A stretch of DNA of 64,000 nt from positions 1 to 64,000 of the forward strand of contig NZ_JABAID010000017.1 of NCBI RefSeq assembly GCF_012641335.1. The letters run 5' to 3'. The notes beneath the pieces are model-generated. The model ran no database searches, was not told the origin of the DNA, and saw nothing but the letters and a program-made list of their open reading frames with translations. Source of the DNA: Novosphingobium sp. ERN07 (GTDB lineage: Bacteria > Pseudomonadota > Alphaproteobacteria > Sphingomonadales > Sphingomonadaceae). Both the position numbers and the translations under genes were made by a program. The first letter of the stretch is position 1, and the number at the start of each line of letters is the position of its first letter. Of this stretch, positions 24,815 through 33,629 are shown piece by piece.

Positions 24815-26295
24815 GCAGCAAGTTCCTTTTCAGCAAGGCCGATCTCGTCCGCATTGGCCCAGTTGCCGTGCAGGCCAAAGCGCAGGCGGATCGGGATGTG
24901 GACGGTTGCCACAGGGCCTTTCTCGATGTCGAGTGCATCAAAGATCAGCAGATCGCTGCGCTGATCTTCAAGCCGGTTGCAGACCTGCACGATCCAGCCA
25001 TCACCTTCAGGGGCATCCTTGGCGCGGGGCACGAAGCAGGGTTCCTGCAGGGAAGAGACGGGGCCGCACCACCAGTGCTGTTCCTTGCCGGTTTCAAGGT
25101 CTTTCAGGAACAGGCAGTTCATCAGTAACCCGCCGGCGCTGCCGCCGCGCAGCTCGACCGGGCGCTTCATGTCCATTTCGAGGAACCAGCCATAGCGGCT
25201 TTTCGTGCCTGCAAAGCGATCGTCAATGCGGGGGAATTCCGATGCCGTATCGGACAGCCTGACGATTTCGGCAAAGTCCTCGCCATTGCTCGCCATGTCC
25301 ACCACCCAGTCGGTGGGATAGCTCATCGCTTCCATGCCGTTGAACGGTGCGCCGTGGACGTCGGGAAAGAACGGGAACATATTGTTCTTCGCCTCGCACG
25401 TCACGAAGTGGACTTTCGTGCCGTCCTGCCATGCGTTCAGGACGTGGGATGCAAAGCAGTTGTCGCGTTTGAACCAGCGAATGTCCTGATCGGTCACGCC
25501 ATCGCGGCGGGGAATGACGCCGAGGTGGACAGGCATTGTGGTATCGAAGCCGAAGTGCGGCTTGCCCTGTTCAAGTCGTTCCCAGCTACCGATTGAAGGC
25601 ACGATGTGCAGCACGAGGTAATCCTCGGTAATGCCGAAATCGTGCATCATGCAGTAGTAGGGCACCTTGAACCACACCTCGCGGATCAGTTCGCCGGTGG
25701 GGCTGATTTCCATGTAGGTCACGTCATCGGTACAAAGGCCGCTGGCGGCATAGCCAATGGCGACCATGTTGCCGGTTTTCGGATCGATCTTGGGATGGGC
25801 AGTGAAGGTTTGCCCCGTCATCTTGCCGCCGAACTTTTCGAACCCGAAGGTTTCCATCGTCGCCGGGTCCATGACGAGGGCCGGGCTGTCTTCCTTCATC
25901 GCCCAGAGTTTGCCACCGAACACGAACGCATTGGTATTGGCCGTTGAACGGATTTTGCCCTTCACGGCATCATCATCGGTCAGCGGGTTGCGATAAGCGC
26001 CGAATAGGGCTTTGCCTGCTTCGTTTTCCAGCTTCCATTTGTCGGTCTTCGCCCAGCGCTGGCGGAAGTCTACCTGACCATCGTGGATATGAAAACGGGT
26101 GATCATGCCGTCGCCATTGAAGGCGATATCGTCTGCTAGGCGAGGCGGAAATTGCGGGTCGGGCTGGACGCGATAGAATGCGCCGTTTAATCCTCCCGGA
26201 ATCGTGCCTTCGTGTGCAAGGTCGGCAATGTCCGCCTCGATCCGCGACGGCGTGTTGAATCCCGTGAAACTGGGGGTGTTCGGAAATTGTGCCAT
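24811..26295 (-). CDS. Lignostilbene-alpha,beta-dioxygenase (carotenoid cleavage oxygenase family, NOV1-like)
   Basis: A 494-residue seven-bladed carotenoid-oxygenase-fold enzyme. The four iron histidines fall at His167 (TAHPK), His218 (MMHDFG), His284 (ASHVLNAW) and His476 (LHGNW), the numbering I recall for NOV1 of N. aromaticivorans. Tyr101 and Lys134, recalled as gripping the 4-hydroxyl of stilbenes, and Phe59 and Phe307 are also present. It should cleave the central double bond of 4-hydroxystilbenes to two aldehydes, such as vanillin from lignostilbene. It heads an operon with ADH and DUF3237 and is divergent from marR with a shared operator between. Confidence 0.93.
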   Translation of the reverse strand: MAQFPNTPSFTGFNTPSRIEADIADLAHEGTIPGGLNGAFYRVQPDPQFPPRLADDIAFNGDGMITRFHIHDGQVDFRQRWAKTDKWKLENEAGKALFGAYRNPLTDDDAVKGKIRSTANTNAFVFGGKLWAMKEDSPALVMDPATMETFGFEKFGGKMTGQTFTAHPKIDPKTGNMVAIGYAASGLCTDDVTYMEISPTGELIREVWFKVPYYCMMHDFGITEDYLVLHIVPSIGSWERLEQGKPHFGFDTTMPVHLGVIPRRDGVTDQDIRWFKRDNCFASHVLNAWQDGTKVHFVTCEAKNNMFPFFPDVHGAPFNGMEAMSYPTDWVVDMASNGEDFAEIVRLSDTASEFPRIDDRFAGTKSRYGWFLEMDMKRPVELRGGSAGGLLMNCLFLKDLETGKEQHWWCGPVSSLQEPCFVPRAKDAPEGDGWIVQVCNRLEDQRSDLLIFDALDIEKGPVATVHIPIRLRFGLHGNWANADEIGLAEKELAA

Positions 26296-26312
26296 AGCAT
26301 CCTCCTCGCGAT

Positions 26313-26333
26313 ATTGTATGTAAAGCTAACAAT
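26313..26333. promoter_or_regulatory. 21-bp operator, copy 2, between dioxygenase and marR
   Basis: ATTGTATG, five bases, CTAACAAT, identical in both halves and spacing to the site at 15872-15892. It is 18 bases before the dioxygenase start codon and 30 before the marR start, so a bound regulator could control both. MarR proteins commonly autoregulate from such sites. Confidence 0.75.
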
Positions 26334-26363
26334 TAGACAAGCGCATTCGTTGGGGGCAGGGCA

Positions 26364-26837
26364 TTGATCAAGGACAAATTCGCCGACGCCATCGCGCCCG
26401 CTGGGCATACCGGCGAGGAAGATATCGGTGCGATCAACGATATTCTCGGCTTCCACATCCGCTTGGCGCATGGCGCGTGCCTGCGGCACTTTACCGAGAC
26501 GTTCACCGATCTCGACTTGACCCAGAAGCAGGTTTCGGTGCTGTGGCTGGTCGATGATCATCCCGGTATTGCGCAGACCGATCTGGCGCAGCGTCTGCGG
26601 ATGGACCGCGCCACCACGATGGCGATTATCAACCGGTTGCAGGCCAAGCATTTCCTGCGCCGGGACCGCTCTCCCAAGGATGGGCGCAAGCAGGCGCTGT
26701 TCCTGCAACCCGAAGGACTGGACATGTTGGCCCGCGCCAAGAGCGCGATTGGCGAACATGAATCCTGGGTGAAAAGCCGCTTTTCCGACAAGGAAGTGAA
26801 GCAGCTCATCGAACTGCTTTCGCGAATCCACGAATAA
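26364..26837 (+). CDS. MarR-family transcriptional regulator
   Basis: A 157-residue protein with a MarR winged helix: LTQKQVSVLWLVDD, GIAQTDLAQRLRMDRATTM (recognition helix region, about 68-87) and the wing RDRSPKDGRKQALFL. It starts at TTG 26364 with a GGGGGCAGG stretch upstream. Divergent from the dioxygenase and followed by an aromatic-acid permease, it is the likely repressor of the cluster, released by a phenolic ligand. In SYK-6 the MarR-type DdvR controls biphenyl catabolism including ligW; equivalence is inference. Confidence 0.88.
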   Translation: MIKDKFADAIAPAGHTGEEDIGAINDILGFHIRLAHGACLRHFTETFTDLDLTQKQVSVLWLVDDHPGIAQTDLAQRLRMDRATTMAIINRLQAKHFLRRDRSPKDGRKQALFLQPEGLDMLARAKSAIGEHESWVKSRFSDKEVKQLIELLSRIHE

Positions 26838-26900
26838 GTTATAGGCAATAGCAATTGGCCGGATGGGCCGCGAATATCGGGACGAGGATAAGGGCCGCAC

Positions 26901-28238
26901 ATGACACAGACCCCGCGCGAGGTGATCGAGCAGACGCCGATGGGCGTTCGCCAATGGATCGTGGTGGTCCTGATGGTGCTGTTGAACGCACTTGATGGGT
27001 TTGACGTGCTGTCGAGCGCTTTTGCCGCGCCGGGGATCACCGCCGATTGGGGCATTGCCCGTCCGGCGCTGGGCGTGGTGCTTTCGGCCGAACTGCTCGG
27101 CATGGGCTTCGGTTCTGTGTTGCTGGGCGGGGCGGCTGACCGGTATGGCCGCAAATATACCATGATCGCCTGTCTCGTGCTGATGGCGATTGGCATGTAT
27201 CTGGCGAGCATCGCGACGGCGGTTCAGCCGATGGTTGCCTACCGGTTCCTCACCGGTATCGGCATCGGCGGTATGCTCACCACCACCAACGCGGTAGTTG
27301 CCGAAAGCACCAACAGCCGTTGGCGCTCTGTCGCCATTGCGGTCTATGTGGCGGGCTATCCGCTGGGCGCGATCGTCGGCGGAATTGCGGCATCGGAATG
27401 GCTGCTGCCCACCTACAGCTGGCACGCGGTGTTTGTGTTCGGCGCGGTGGTGACCGCAGTTTTGGTCCCGGTCATTCTGGTGCTGGTGCCCGAAACAGCG
27501 GCCTATCTGGTGACGGAGCGCAATCTGGCGGGCGTGAACCGTACCCTCGCCGCGTTCGGCAAGCCTGCTGTCAGCGATCTGCCGGTGATCGTGCCCGGTA
27601 CCGCCAAGCCGCGCGTGACTGATATCCTGTCCAACCCCAAACTGCGTCCGGTCACCCTGCTGCTGGCGTTTGGCTACACATTCCATTGCATCACGTTCTA
27701 TTACATACTCAAGTTTGGTGTGCAGATCGTGTCCGATTATCCGCCGGGCTATCCTCCAGCGCAGGCGGCCACGGTCCTGACATATGCCAACATCGGCGGG
27801 TTCTTGGGCAGCGCGCTTTTCGGCTTCGTGATGGCACGGCTGGGGGTAAGGTGGCCAACCGCGCTGATGCTGCTGATCGGCGCGATGATGGTGGCCTGGT
27901 TCGGCACCGGGCGCGATACGCTGAACGCGTGGCAAATGGCGACGATGATTGCCGGTTTCTTCACCAATGCGGCGATCAGCGGCTATTATGCCGTCTTTGC
28001 GCGCGGCTTCCCGGCTTATGCGCGGGCCACCGGCACAGGTTTCGCGCTGGGCGTGGGGCGGCTGGGCGCTGCGGGAAGCCCGTTGTTGGCGGGCACCCTG
28101 TTTGGCTGGTTGGGAGACGACCAGCTGTTGACGGTGTCGATCATCATGGCGATGGGCTCGGTTTTCAGCCTCGTGCTGTTTCTGATGCTGCCCGAGCGCG
28201 ATGGCGACGACGTGATGGCGGAGCAGCCTGCCGCATAG
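26901..28238 (+). CDS. Aromatic acid:H+ symporter-type MFS permease (transporter 3)
   Basis: A 445-residue MFS protein with the DGFD signature of the aromatic acid:H+ symporter family in helix 1 (LLNALDGFDVLSSAF) and motif A GGAADRYGRKYTM. About 12 membrane segments are visible. It follows marR by about 60 bases and could be cotranscribed. PcaK-, VanK- and DdvK-type relatives import protocatechuate, vanillate or biphenyl acids; the substrate here is not determinable. Confidence 0.87.
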   Translation: MTQTPREVIEQTPMGVRQWIVVVLMVLLNALDGFDVLSSAFAAPGITADWGIARPALGVVLSAELLGMGFGSVLLGGAADRYGRKYTMIACLVLMAIGMYLASIATAVQPMVAYRFLTGIGIGGMLTTTNAVVAESTNSRWRSVAIAVYVAGYPLGAIVGGIAASEWLLPTYSWHAVFVFGAVVTAVLVPVILVLVPETAAYLVTERNLAGVNRTLAAFGKPAVSDLPVIVPGTAKPRVTDILSNPKLRPVTLLLAFGYTFHCITFYYILKFGVQIVSDYPPGYPPAQAATVLTYANIGGFLGSALFGFVMARLGVRWPTALMLLIGAMMVAWFGTGRDTLNAWQMATMIAGFFTNAAISGYYAVFARGFPAYARATGTGFALGVGRLGAAGSPLLAGTLFGWLGDDQLLTVSIIMAMGSVFSLVLFLMLPERDGDDVMAEQPAA

Positions 28239-28277
28239 GATCACTTCAGAGTCGTTGACCGGATCGGAGCGGACGGA

Positions 28278-29528
28278 ATGCGTGTGACCAGAAGCGTCGT
28301 TTCTTCCCTTCTTTGCACGGCCCTGTGGTGGGGGAGTTGTGGGGGAGTTACCGCAGAGTCCCGCCAGAGTTCGCGAGAGTTGGAAACTGCCTCTCCGCTG
28401 GTCTGGGACGGCCATAACGATGTCCCCGAACAGTTGCGTGAACGTCGCCAGGACGTGCTCGATGGCTTTGATTTCAATGATACCCGCCCGTTGGGGATGA
28501 TGACCGACCTGCCGAGATTGCGCGCCGGCAACGTCGGTGCACAGTTCTGGTCGGTCTATGTCTCGGCCACGCTGCCAGAACCGCAGGCGGTGCAGGCCAC
28601 GCTCGAACAGATCGACGTGATGAAGCGCCTGATCGCGCGTTATCCTGCCGACATGCAGTTTTGCACTGACGCGCAATGCGTGGAGGCATCGTGGAAAGCG
28701 GGGCGCGTGGCTTCGCTGATCGGGATGGAAGGCGGGCATTCGATCGGTGGGTCGCTTGCCGTGCTGCGGCAGATGTACGCCCTTGGCGCGCGTTATATGA
28801 CGCTTACGCATTTCAGGAACACCGCCTGGGCCGATAGCGCGACCGACGCTCCAGCGCATGACGGGCTGACGCCATTTGGCGAAAAGGTTGTGCGCGAAAT
28901 GCACCGGCTTGGCATGCTGGTAGACCTTGCGCATGTCAGCGAAGCGACGATGCGCGACGTGCTGGCGCTGGGCGGCCCGCCGCCGATGGTGAGCCATTCC
29001 AATGCGCGCGCCATCAATGACCATGCGCGCAATGTCTCGGACGACACGCTGCGGCTGATCGGGGCGCGGGGCGGGATCGTAATGGTCAATTTCTATCCGC
29101 CCTATGTGCTCGAAGCCGCGCGGCAATGGTCTGCCGCGCGCGACGGGGAGGTCGCGCGGCTCAAGGCATTGCACCGGGGCGCGCCTGAGGCCGAGGCAGC
29201 GGCACTGGCCGCGTGGGATAAGGTCAATCCCATGCCGCGTGGTAGCATTGCCGATGTGGCCAATCATCTTGATCACATCGCGCGATTGATCGGTGCAGAT
29301 CATGTGGGGCTGGGCGGCGATCTCGATGGGGTTGAGGCGACGATAGCCGGGCTGGACGATGTTTCGCGCTATCCAGCTTTGTTTGCGGAGCTTGCCCGCC
29401 GTGGCTGGCCGCAGGGCAAGCTCGAAAAACTGGCGAGCCGCAACATGATGCGCGTGATGCGTGCGGCGGAACGTTTTTCGCAGGCGCACAAGGGTGATAC
29501 GCCGCTGGAAAATGAGACGACGTTCTGA
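28278..29528 (+). CDS. Membrane dipeptidase family (M19) hydrolase, exported
   Basis: A 416-residue M19-type zinc hydrolase with an N-terminal signal (cleavage perhaps near GVTAES). Metal-ligand motifs are WDGHNDVP, MEGGHSIGG, MTLTHFRNTAWAD, VDLAHVSEATM and MVSHSNARA, and GLGGDLDG follows. These enzymes hydrolyse dipeptides, often with D-residues, and some act on other amides. It is 40 bases after the MFS gene in the same direction. Its place beside aromatic genes may be accidental. Confidence 0.87.
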   Translation: MRVTRSVVSSLLCTALWWGSCGGVTAESRQSSRELETASPLVWDGHNDVPEQLRERRQDVLDGFDFNDTRPLGMMTDLPRLRAGNVGAQFWSVYVSATLPEPQAVQATLEQIDVMKRLIARYPADMQFCTDAQCVEASWKAGRVASLIGMEGGHSIGGSLAVLRQMYALGARYMTLTHFRNTAWADSATDAPAHDGLTPFGEKVVREMHRLGMLVDLAHVSEATMRDVLALGGPPPMVSHSNARAINDHARNVSDDTLRLIGARGGIVMVNFYPPYVLEAARQWSAARDGEVARLKALHRGAPEAEAAALAAWDKVNPMPRGSIADVANHLDHIARLIGADHVGLGGDLDGVEATIAGLDDVSRYPALFAELARRGWPQGKLEKLASRNMMRVMRAAERFSQAHKGDTPLENETTF

Positions 29529-29605
29529 CGATTTGCCCTCGACGTTCCGAGTGGAATTGGGCAAAGATTGTTCGGTTAAATAACATTTATCGACGGAGAG
29601 AACCG

Positions 29606-29986
29606 ATGTTCACACACACCTTCCTTGGCACCAACGACGTCGAGAAATCGCGCGCTTTTTACGCTGCGGTGATGGCTGCGCTGGGCCATGAAACGGCCGT
29701 GCCGCTGCCGCACGGCACCGCGTTTCCGTCGGCTAGCGGTTCGCTGATCGTGGCGACGCCTGCCAATGGCGAGGTGCACACCGTTTCGAACGGCTATACG
29801 CTCGGCTTCAAGGCGGCCAACGCAGGCGTTGTGGATGCTTGGCATGCAGCGGGCGTTGCTAATGGCGGAACCTGCGAAGGCGCGCCTGGCGTGCGTGAAA
29901 ATTCGCCGGGCCAGCAGTATGGCGCCTATCTCCGTGATCCCGATGGCAATAAAATTTGTGCTTTCGCGCCCAATCCCGGAGTGTAA
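29606..29986 (+). CDS. VOC-family (glyoxalase/dioxygenase fold) protein
   Basis: A 126-residue VOC-fold protein (MFTHTFLGTNDVEKSRAFYA; LGFKAANAGVVDAWHAAG; YLRDPDGNKICAF). The family includes glyoxalases, extradiol dioxygenases and fosfomycin-type thiol transferases; the specific reaction is unknown. It stands alone with its own ribosome site (CGGAGAGA). A weak match to the cluster operator lies upstream at 29567-29587 (ATTGTTCG-N5-ATAACATT). Confidence 0.8.
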   Translation: MFTHTFLGTNDVEKSRAFYAAVMAALGHETAVPLPHGTAFPSASGSLIVATPANGEVHTVSNGYTLGFKAANAGVVDAWHAAGVANGGTCEGAPGVRENSPGQQYGAYLRDPDGNKICAFAPNPGV

Positions 29987-30154
29987 TCAACGAACTCTGC
30001 GATTTCCGTTACTTAACGAATGGCGTCTATGTTTTCCGGCGCAATTCTGCGCCGGATCGCATTTTGACGGATGGGTAAGGCTGTTGACGGGTGCTCTCGA
30101 GTGTGATTTGCGTCACCTAATAAATTTGACAGATTATATCAGGGACGCACATTC

Positions 30155-30445
30155 ATGGCTGTCAAAGACCGTACTCAAGACATTAACTTGGGTGCATTGG
30201 CTATACATATCAATGTTATGCGTGTTATGTGGGCAACGGTATTACCGAAAATTGCCCAAATAGCACCAAATCCGCGTGATTGGCTTTCCGAAGTGCAAGA
30301 TACGGCAATGCTTGCGACTGATTATACAGCATTCCCGCAGGCATTTCACATTGATCCCGATATGATGAAGGCAGCTGTCGCAGGATCGATTGAGGAGATG
30401 TTTGCCGGTGCTCTTGCGGTATTGACGACGCAAGAGTCTGATTGA
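30155..30445 (+). CDS. Hypothetical protein
   Basis: A 96-residue frame starting MAVKDRTQDINLGALAIH with no domain I recognise, no signal peptide and no membrane segment. It ends close to, and convergent with, the pccR gene. The 170 bases before it and the gene itself are richer in A+T than the flanks, which hints at acquired DNA. No strong ribosome site is seen, so coding status is moderate. Confidence 0.45.
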   Translation: MAVKDRTQDINLGALAIHINVMRVMWATVLPKIAQIAPNPRDWLSEVQDTAMLATDYTAFPQAFHIDPDMMKAAVAGSIEEMFAGALAVLTTQESD

Positions 30446-30450
30446 TCAGA

Positions 30451-31860
30451 CTATAAATCGGTGATGCCATAAGGCACCAGATCGCGCGAATGCGGATCGA
30501 CGATGATGGCGCGATCACTGGGCGGAAACGCGCGTTGATCGCACTTGTCGCGCGGGCAAATGCGGCATGAGATACCGATGCGAGTGACGGCTTCGGGCCG
30601 AGCGAGGTTGATGCCGTCGGCATAGATGAATTCATCGGCCAACGCCGCTTCGCAGCCCAGCGCCACGGCATAGCGGCGCGGCGGGCGGTAGAAGCTGCCC
30701 GATGGCTTCACCAGTCCCTTCGCGATGGAAACATAGCGCACGCCATCGGGCATCTCTGCCGCCTGAACGTGAATGCGGTCGGGGATGGCCACGGCTTCAT
30801 GCACCACCCACAGCGGGCAGGCGCCGCCGAAACGGGCGAATTGCAAGCGTGTGGCGGAATGGCGCTTGGTGATGTTGCCGGCCATGTCCACCCGGCAGAA
30901 AAACATCGGAATGCCGCGTGCCTGCGGGCGTTGCAGTGTAGACAGGCGATGGCAGACCTGTTCGAAACTCGCCCCGAAAAGCTGGCGCAACTGATCGATA
31001 TCATGGCGCATCGCACGGGCGCGGGTGCGGAACCATTCGTAGGGCATGATCAGCGCACCCGCTGCATAGTTACCGAGGCCGACAGTGAGCAATTGGCGTG
31101 CTGCGGCAGATTGTAACGTGGCTTCGGATACGATGACTGTGATTTCCTCGCGCAGTGCCTCTGCCGCCAGTTGATATGCCATCTGGAAGCGACCGCTTTC
31201 GATGGGCTGATTGGGGTCGAGCGTAAGGCGGCGGGCCTGAGGATCGAACCGGCGCATCGCACCACCGCTGACCTGCTCCACCGCGATGCCCCGACTTTCC
31301 AGCCACACTGCCATCTGACCCATCGTGGGCGACATGCCGGTGCCAGAAAGGTGCACGGCGAGGCGTTCGGCGGCGCGGTCGATGCTGTCGACATAGTTGT
31401 TGGCGTGGTGGAACCAGTCGCGCACTTCCTCCCAAGGCAGACGACCGCCCGAAACGTTGTCTGATCCGAGCGCCTCGTCGATGGCTTCGAGCCGCTGGAC
31501 CGAGCGGCGGTGCTGGTCCCACAATTGGGCGAAGGCCTGCGCGAAGGCGGGATATTGTTCGGCCACGCGCTCGACCTGTTCGCCGGGAAGCGTCAGGCCA
31601 AGCTGAGGGGCGGCGGTCGCATCGCGCAAGGCTGCAAGGACTGGTTCCACCCGGTCGGCGGCGAAATCCTGCCAATCTACCGGGAAGGCTTGTTGGAGGC
31701 GATCGGTCAACGCCGGGGTCAATGGGCGTTCGTCATTCTCGATCTGCGAAAGGTACGAGGCGCTGATGCCCAACAGCGATGCCATCTCACCCTGCCGCAG
31801 CTTGCGCGTGGTGCGCAGGGTCTTGAGCTGCTCACCTGCAAACAAGCGCCTGCGTGCCAT
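30451..31860 (-). CDS. pccR: Short-chain fatty acyl-CoA regulator (PccR/RamB-like)
   Basis: A 469-residue regulator: XRE helix-turn-helix at 8-65 (LRQGEMASLLGISASYLSQI), a central ImmA/IrrE-like region, and a C-terminal domain with the cysteine pattern SCRICPRDKC of the ScfR family. PccR in Rhodobacter sphaeroides activates propionyl-CoA carboxylase genes in response to acyl-CoA. Here it is divergent from pccB, and the gap contains TTTGCAAA-type sites like those of RamB/PccR. The start at 31860 (MARRRLFAGEQLK) is the family start. Confidence 0.88.
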   Translation of the reverse strand: MARRRLFAGEQLKTLRTTRKLRQGEMASLLGISASYLSQIENDERPLTPALTDRLQQAFPVDWQDFAADRVEPVLAALRDATAAPQLGLTLPGEQVERVAEQYPAFAQAFAQLWDQHRRSVQRLEAIDEALGSDNVSGGRLPWEEVRDWFHHANNYVDSIDRAAERLAVHLSGTGMSPTMGQMAVWLESRGIAVEQVSGGAMRRFDPQARRLTLDPNQPIESGRFQMAYQLAAEALREEITVIVSEATLQSAAARQLLTVGLGNYAAGALIMPYEWFRTRARAMRHDIDQLRQLFGASFEQVCHRLSTLQRPQARGIPMFFCRVDMAGNITKRHSATRLQFARFGGACPLWVVHEAVAIPDRIHVQAAEMPDGVRYVSIAKGLVKPSGSFYRPPRRYAVALGCEAALADEFIYADGINLARPEAVTRIGISCRICPRDKCDQRAFPPSDRAIIVDPHSRDLVPYGITDL

Positions 31861-31876
31861 TATTTACCTGCCTCAA

Positions 31877-31908
31877 TTTGCAAAGTGATCCTTCGCAAGT
31901 TTGCAGAA
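31877..31908. promoter_or_regulatory. PccR/RamB-type TTTGCAAA operators in the pccR-pccB gap
   Basis: TTTGCAAA at 31877-31884 and a second TTCGCAA/TTTGCAGAA inverted pair at 31892-31908, two helical turns apart, just upstream of pccR and within the divergent promoter region. RamB- and PccR-type regulators bind motifs built on AGTTTGCAAA, so both autoregulation and pccB activation are plausible. Assignment is from motif memory. Confidence 0.6.
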
Positions 31909-32075
31909 TAACATTGGACTTGGCAAGCGCGCTGGCGCAGTTGGATGACCGATCCGCATTCAGGCCCGCTTGTCGGGCCAAATGCGGGCACGGCTCCGGC
32001 CTGCGCCTCGGGGAGGAGGAACGGGTCGGAGCCGGGCAGCAGATTGAGTTTCACCGTTCAAGAGAGGGTGCCGGA

Positions 32076-33602
32076 ATGTCCGCCAATATTGCCGAGATGG
32101 AAAAGCGCCGGGAAGCCGCGCGGCTGGGTGGCGGGCAGAAGCGTATCGATGCGCAGCACGCCAAGGGCAAACTGACCGCACGCGAACGGCTTGACGTGCT
32201 GCTTGATGAAGGCAGCTTTGAAGAAGTCGACATGTATGTCGAACACAACTGCGTCGATTTCGGGATGCCGGACACGGTGATTCCGGGTGACGGCGTGGTG
32301 ACCGGATCGGGCACGATCAACGGTCGTCTGGTCTATGTGTTCAGCCAGGACTTCACCGTGTTCGGCGGTTCGCTGTCTGAACGGCACGCGCAGAAGATCT
32401 GCAAGATCATGGACATGGCGCTGAAAGTGGGCGCGCCGGTGATCGGACTGAACGATTCGGGCGGCGCGCGCATTCAGGAAGGCGTGGCATCGCTGGGCGG
32501 CTATGCCGAAGTGTTCCAGCGCAATGTGCTGGCATCGGGCGTGGTGCCGCAACTTTCGCTCATCATGGGCCCTTGCGCGGGCGGCGCGGTTTACAGCCCT
32601 GCAATGACCGACTTCATCTTCATGGTGAAGGACAGCAGCTATATGTTCGTGACCGGACCCGACGTGGTGAAGACGGTGACGAACGAGATCGTCACGCAGG
32701 AAGAGCTGGGCGGCGCGGTAACGCATACGACCAAGACTTCGGTGGCCGACCTTGCGCTGGAAAACGATATCGAAGCGCTGCTGGCGGCGCGCGATTTCTT
32801 TGATTTCCTGCCGCTGTCGAACCTTCAAGATGTGCCTGAACGGCCCACGTCCGACCCGTATGACCGGCTTGAGCCGAGCCTTGACAGCATTGTGCCCGCA
32901 TCGGCCACGCAGCCCTATGACATGCATGAAGTCATCCGCAAGACGTTGGACGAGGGCGACTTCTTCGAAGTGCAGCCCAAGCACGCGGGCAATATCATCA
33001 TCGGTTTCGGGCGTGTCGAAGGGCGCACCGTGGGCGTGGTGGCCAATCAGCCGATGGTGCTGGCGGGCGTGCTGGACATCAATTCATCGAAGAAGGCGGC
33101 GCGGTTCGTGCGCTTCTGCGATGCGTTCAACATTCCGATTCTGACCTTTGTCGATGTGCCGGGCTTCCTGCCGGGCACCGCGCAAGAGCATAACGGCATC
33201 ATCAAGCATGGCGCAAAGCTGCTGTTCGCTTATGCCGAAGCGACCGTGCCGAAGATCACCGTGATCACGCGCAAGGCCTATGGGGGTGCCTATGACGTGA
33301 TGGCGTCCAAGCACCTGCGCGGTGACCTGAACTATGCCTGGCCGACCGCCGAAATCGCGGTGATGGGGGCCAAGGGCGCGGTGGAAATCATCTTCCGTGG
33401 CCTTTCTGCCGAAGAGCAGGCGGTGAAGACCAAGGAATACGAAGACCGCTTCGCCAACCCGTTCGTGGCGGCCAGCAAGGGCTTTGTGGACGAAGTGATC
33501 CACCCGCACTCCACCCGCCGCCGCGTGGCGCTGGGCCTGCGCAAGCTCAAGAACAAGAGCTTGGAAAACCCCTGGAAGAAGCACGACAACATTCCGCTCT
33601 GA
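32076..33602 (+). CDS. pccB: Propionyl-CoA carboxylase beta subunit (carboxyltransferase)
   Basis: A 508-residue carboxyltransferase with the two crotonase-like halves: NDSGGARIQEGV with GPCAGGAVYSPA, and VDVPGFLPGTAQEHNGI with KAYGGAYDVMASKHL. It transfers CO2 from biotin on PccA to propionyl-CoA, giving (S)-methylmalonyl-CoA. The start at 32076 (MSANIAEMEKRREA) gives the usual length; the longer frame runs into the regulator's promoter. It opens an operon with thiolase, epimerase, mutase and pccA. Confidence 0.95.
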   Translation: MSANIAEMEKRREAARLGGGQKRIDAQHAKGKLTARERLDVLLDEGSFEEVDMYVEHNCVDFGMPDTVIPGDGVVTGSGTINGRLVYVFSQDFTVFGGSLSERHAQKICKIMDMALKVGAPVIGLNDSGGARIQEGVASLGGYAEVFQRNVLASGVVPQLSLIMGPCAGGAVYSPAMTDFIFMVKDSSYMFVTGPDVVKTVTNEIVTQEELGGAVTHTTKTSVADLALENDIEALLAARDFFDFLPLSNLQDVPERPTSDPYDRLEPSLDSIVPASATQPYDMHEVIRKTLDEGDFFEVQPKHAGNIIIGFGRVEGRTVGVVANQPMVLAGVLDINSSKKAARFVRFCDAFNIPILTFVDVPGFLPGTAQEHNGIIKHGAKLLFAYAEATVPKITVITRKAYGGAYDVMASKHLRGDLNYAWPTAEIAVMGAKGAVEIIFRGLSAEEQAVKTKEYEDRFANPFVAASKGFVDEVIHPHSTRRRVALGLRKLKNKSLENPWKKHDNIPL

Positions 33603-33629
33603 CGTGCTGAACTGATTGGAAAGACTGAC

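Noticed and set aside
26187..29564. An 1125-codon open frame antisense to the MarR, MFS and dipeptidase genes
   Set aside because: It lies opposite three well-supported genes, is His/Arg/Gln-rich in the way of GC-rich shadow frames, and contains no recognisable domain.
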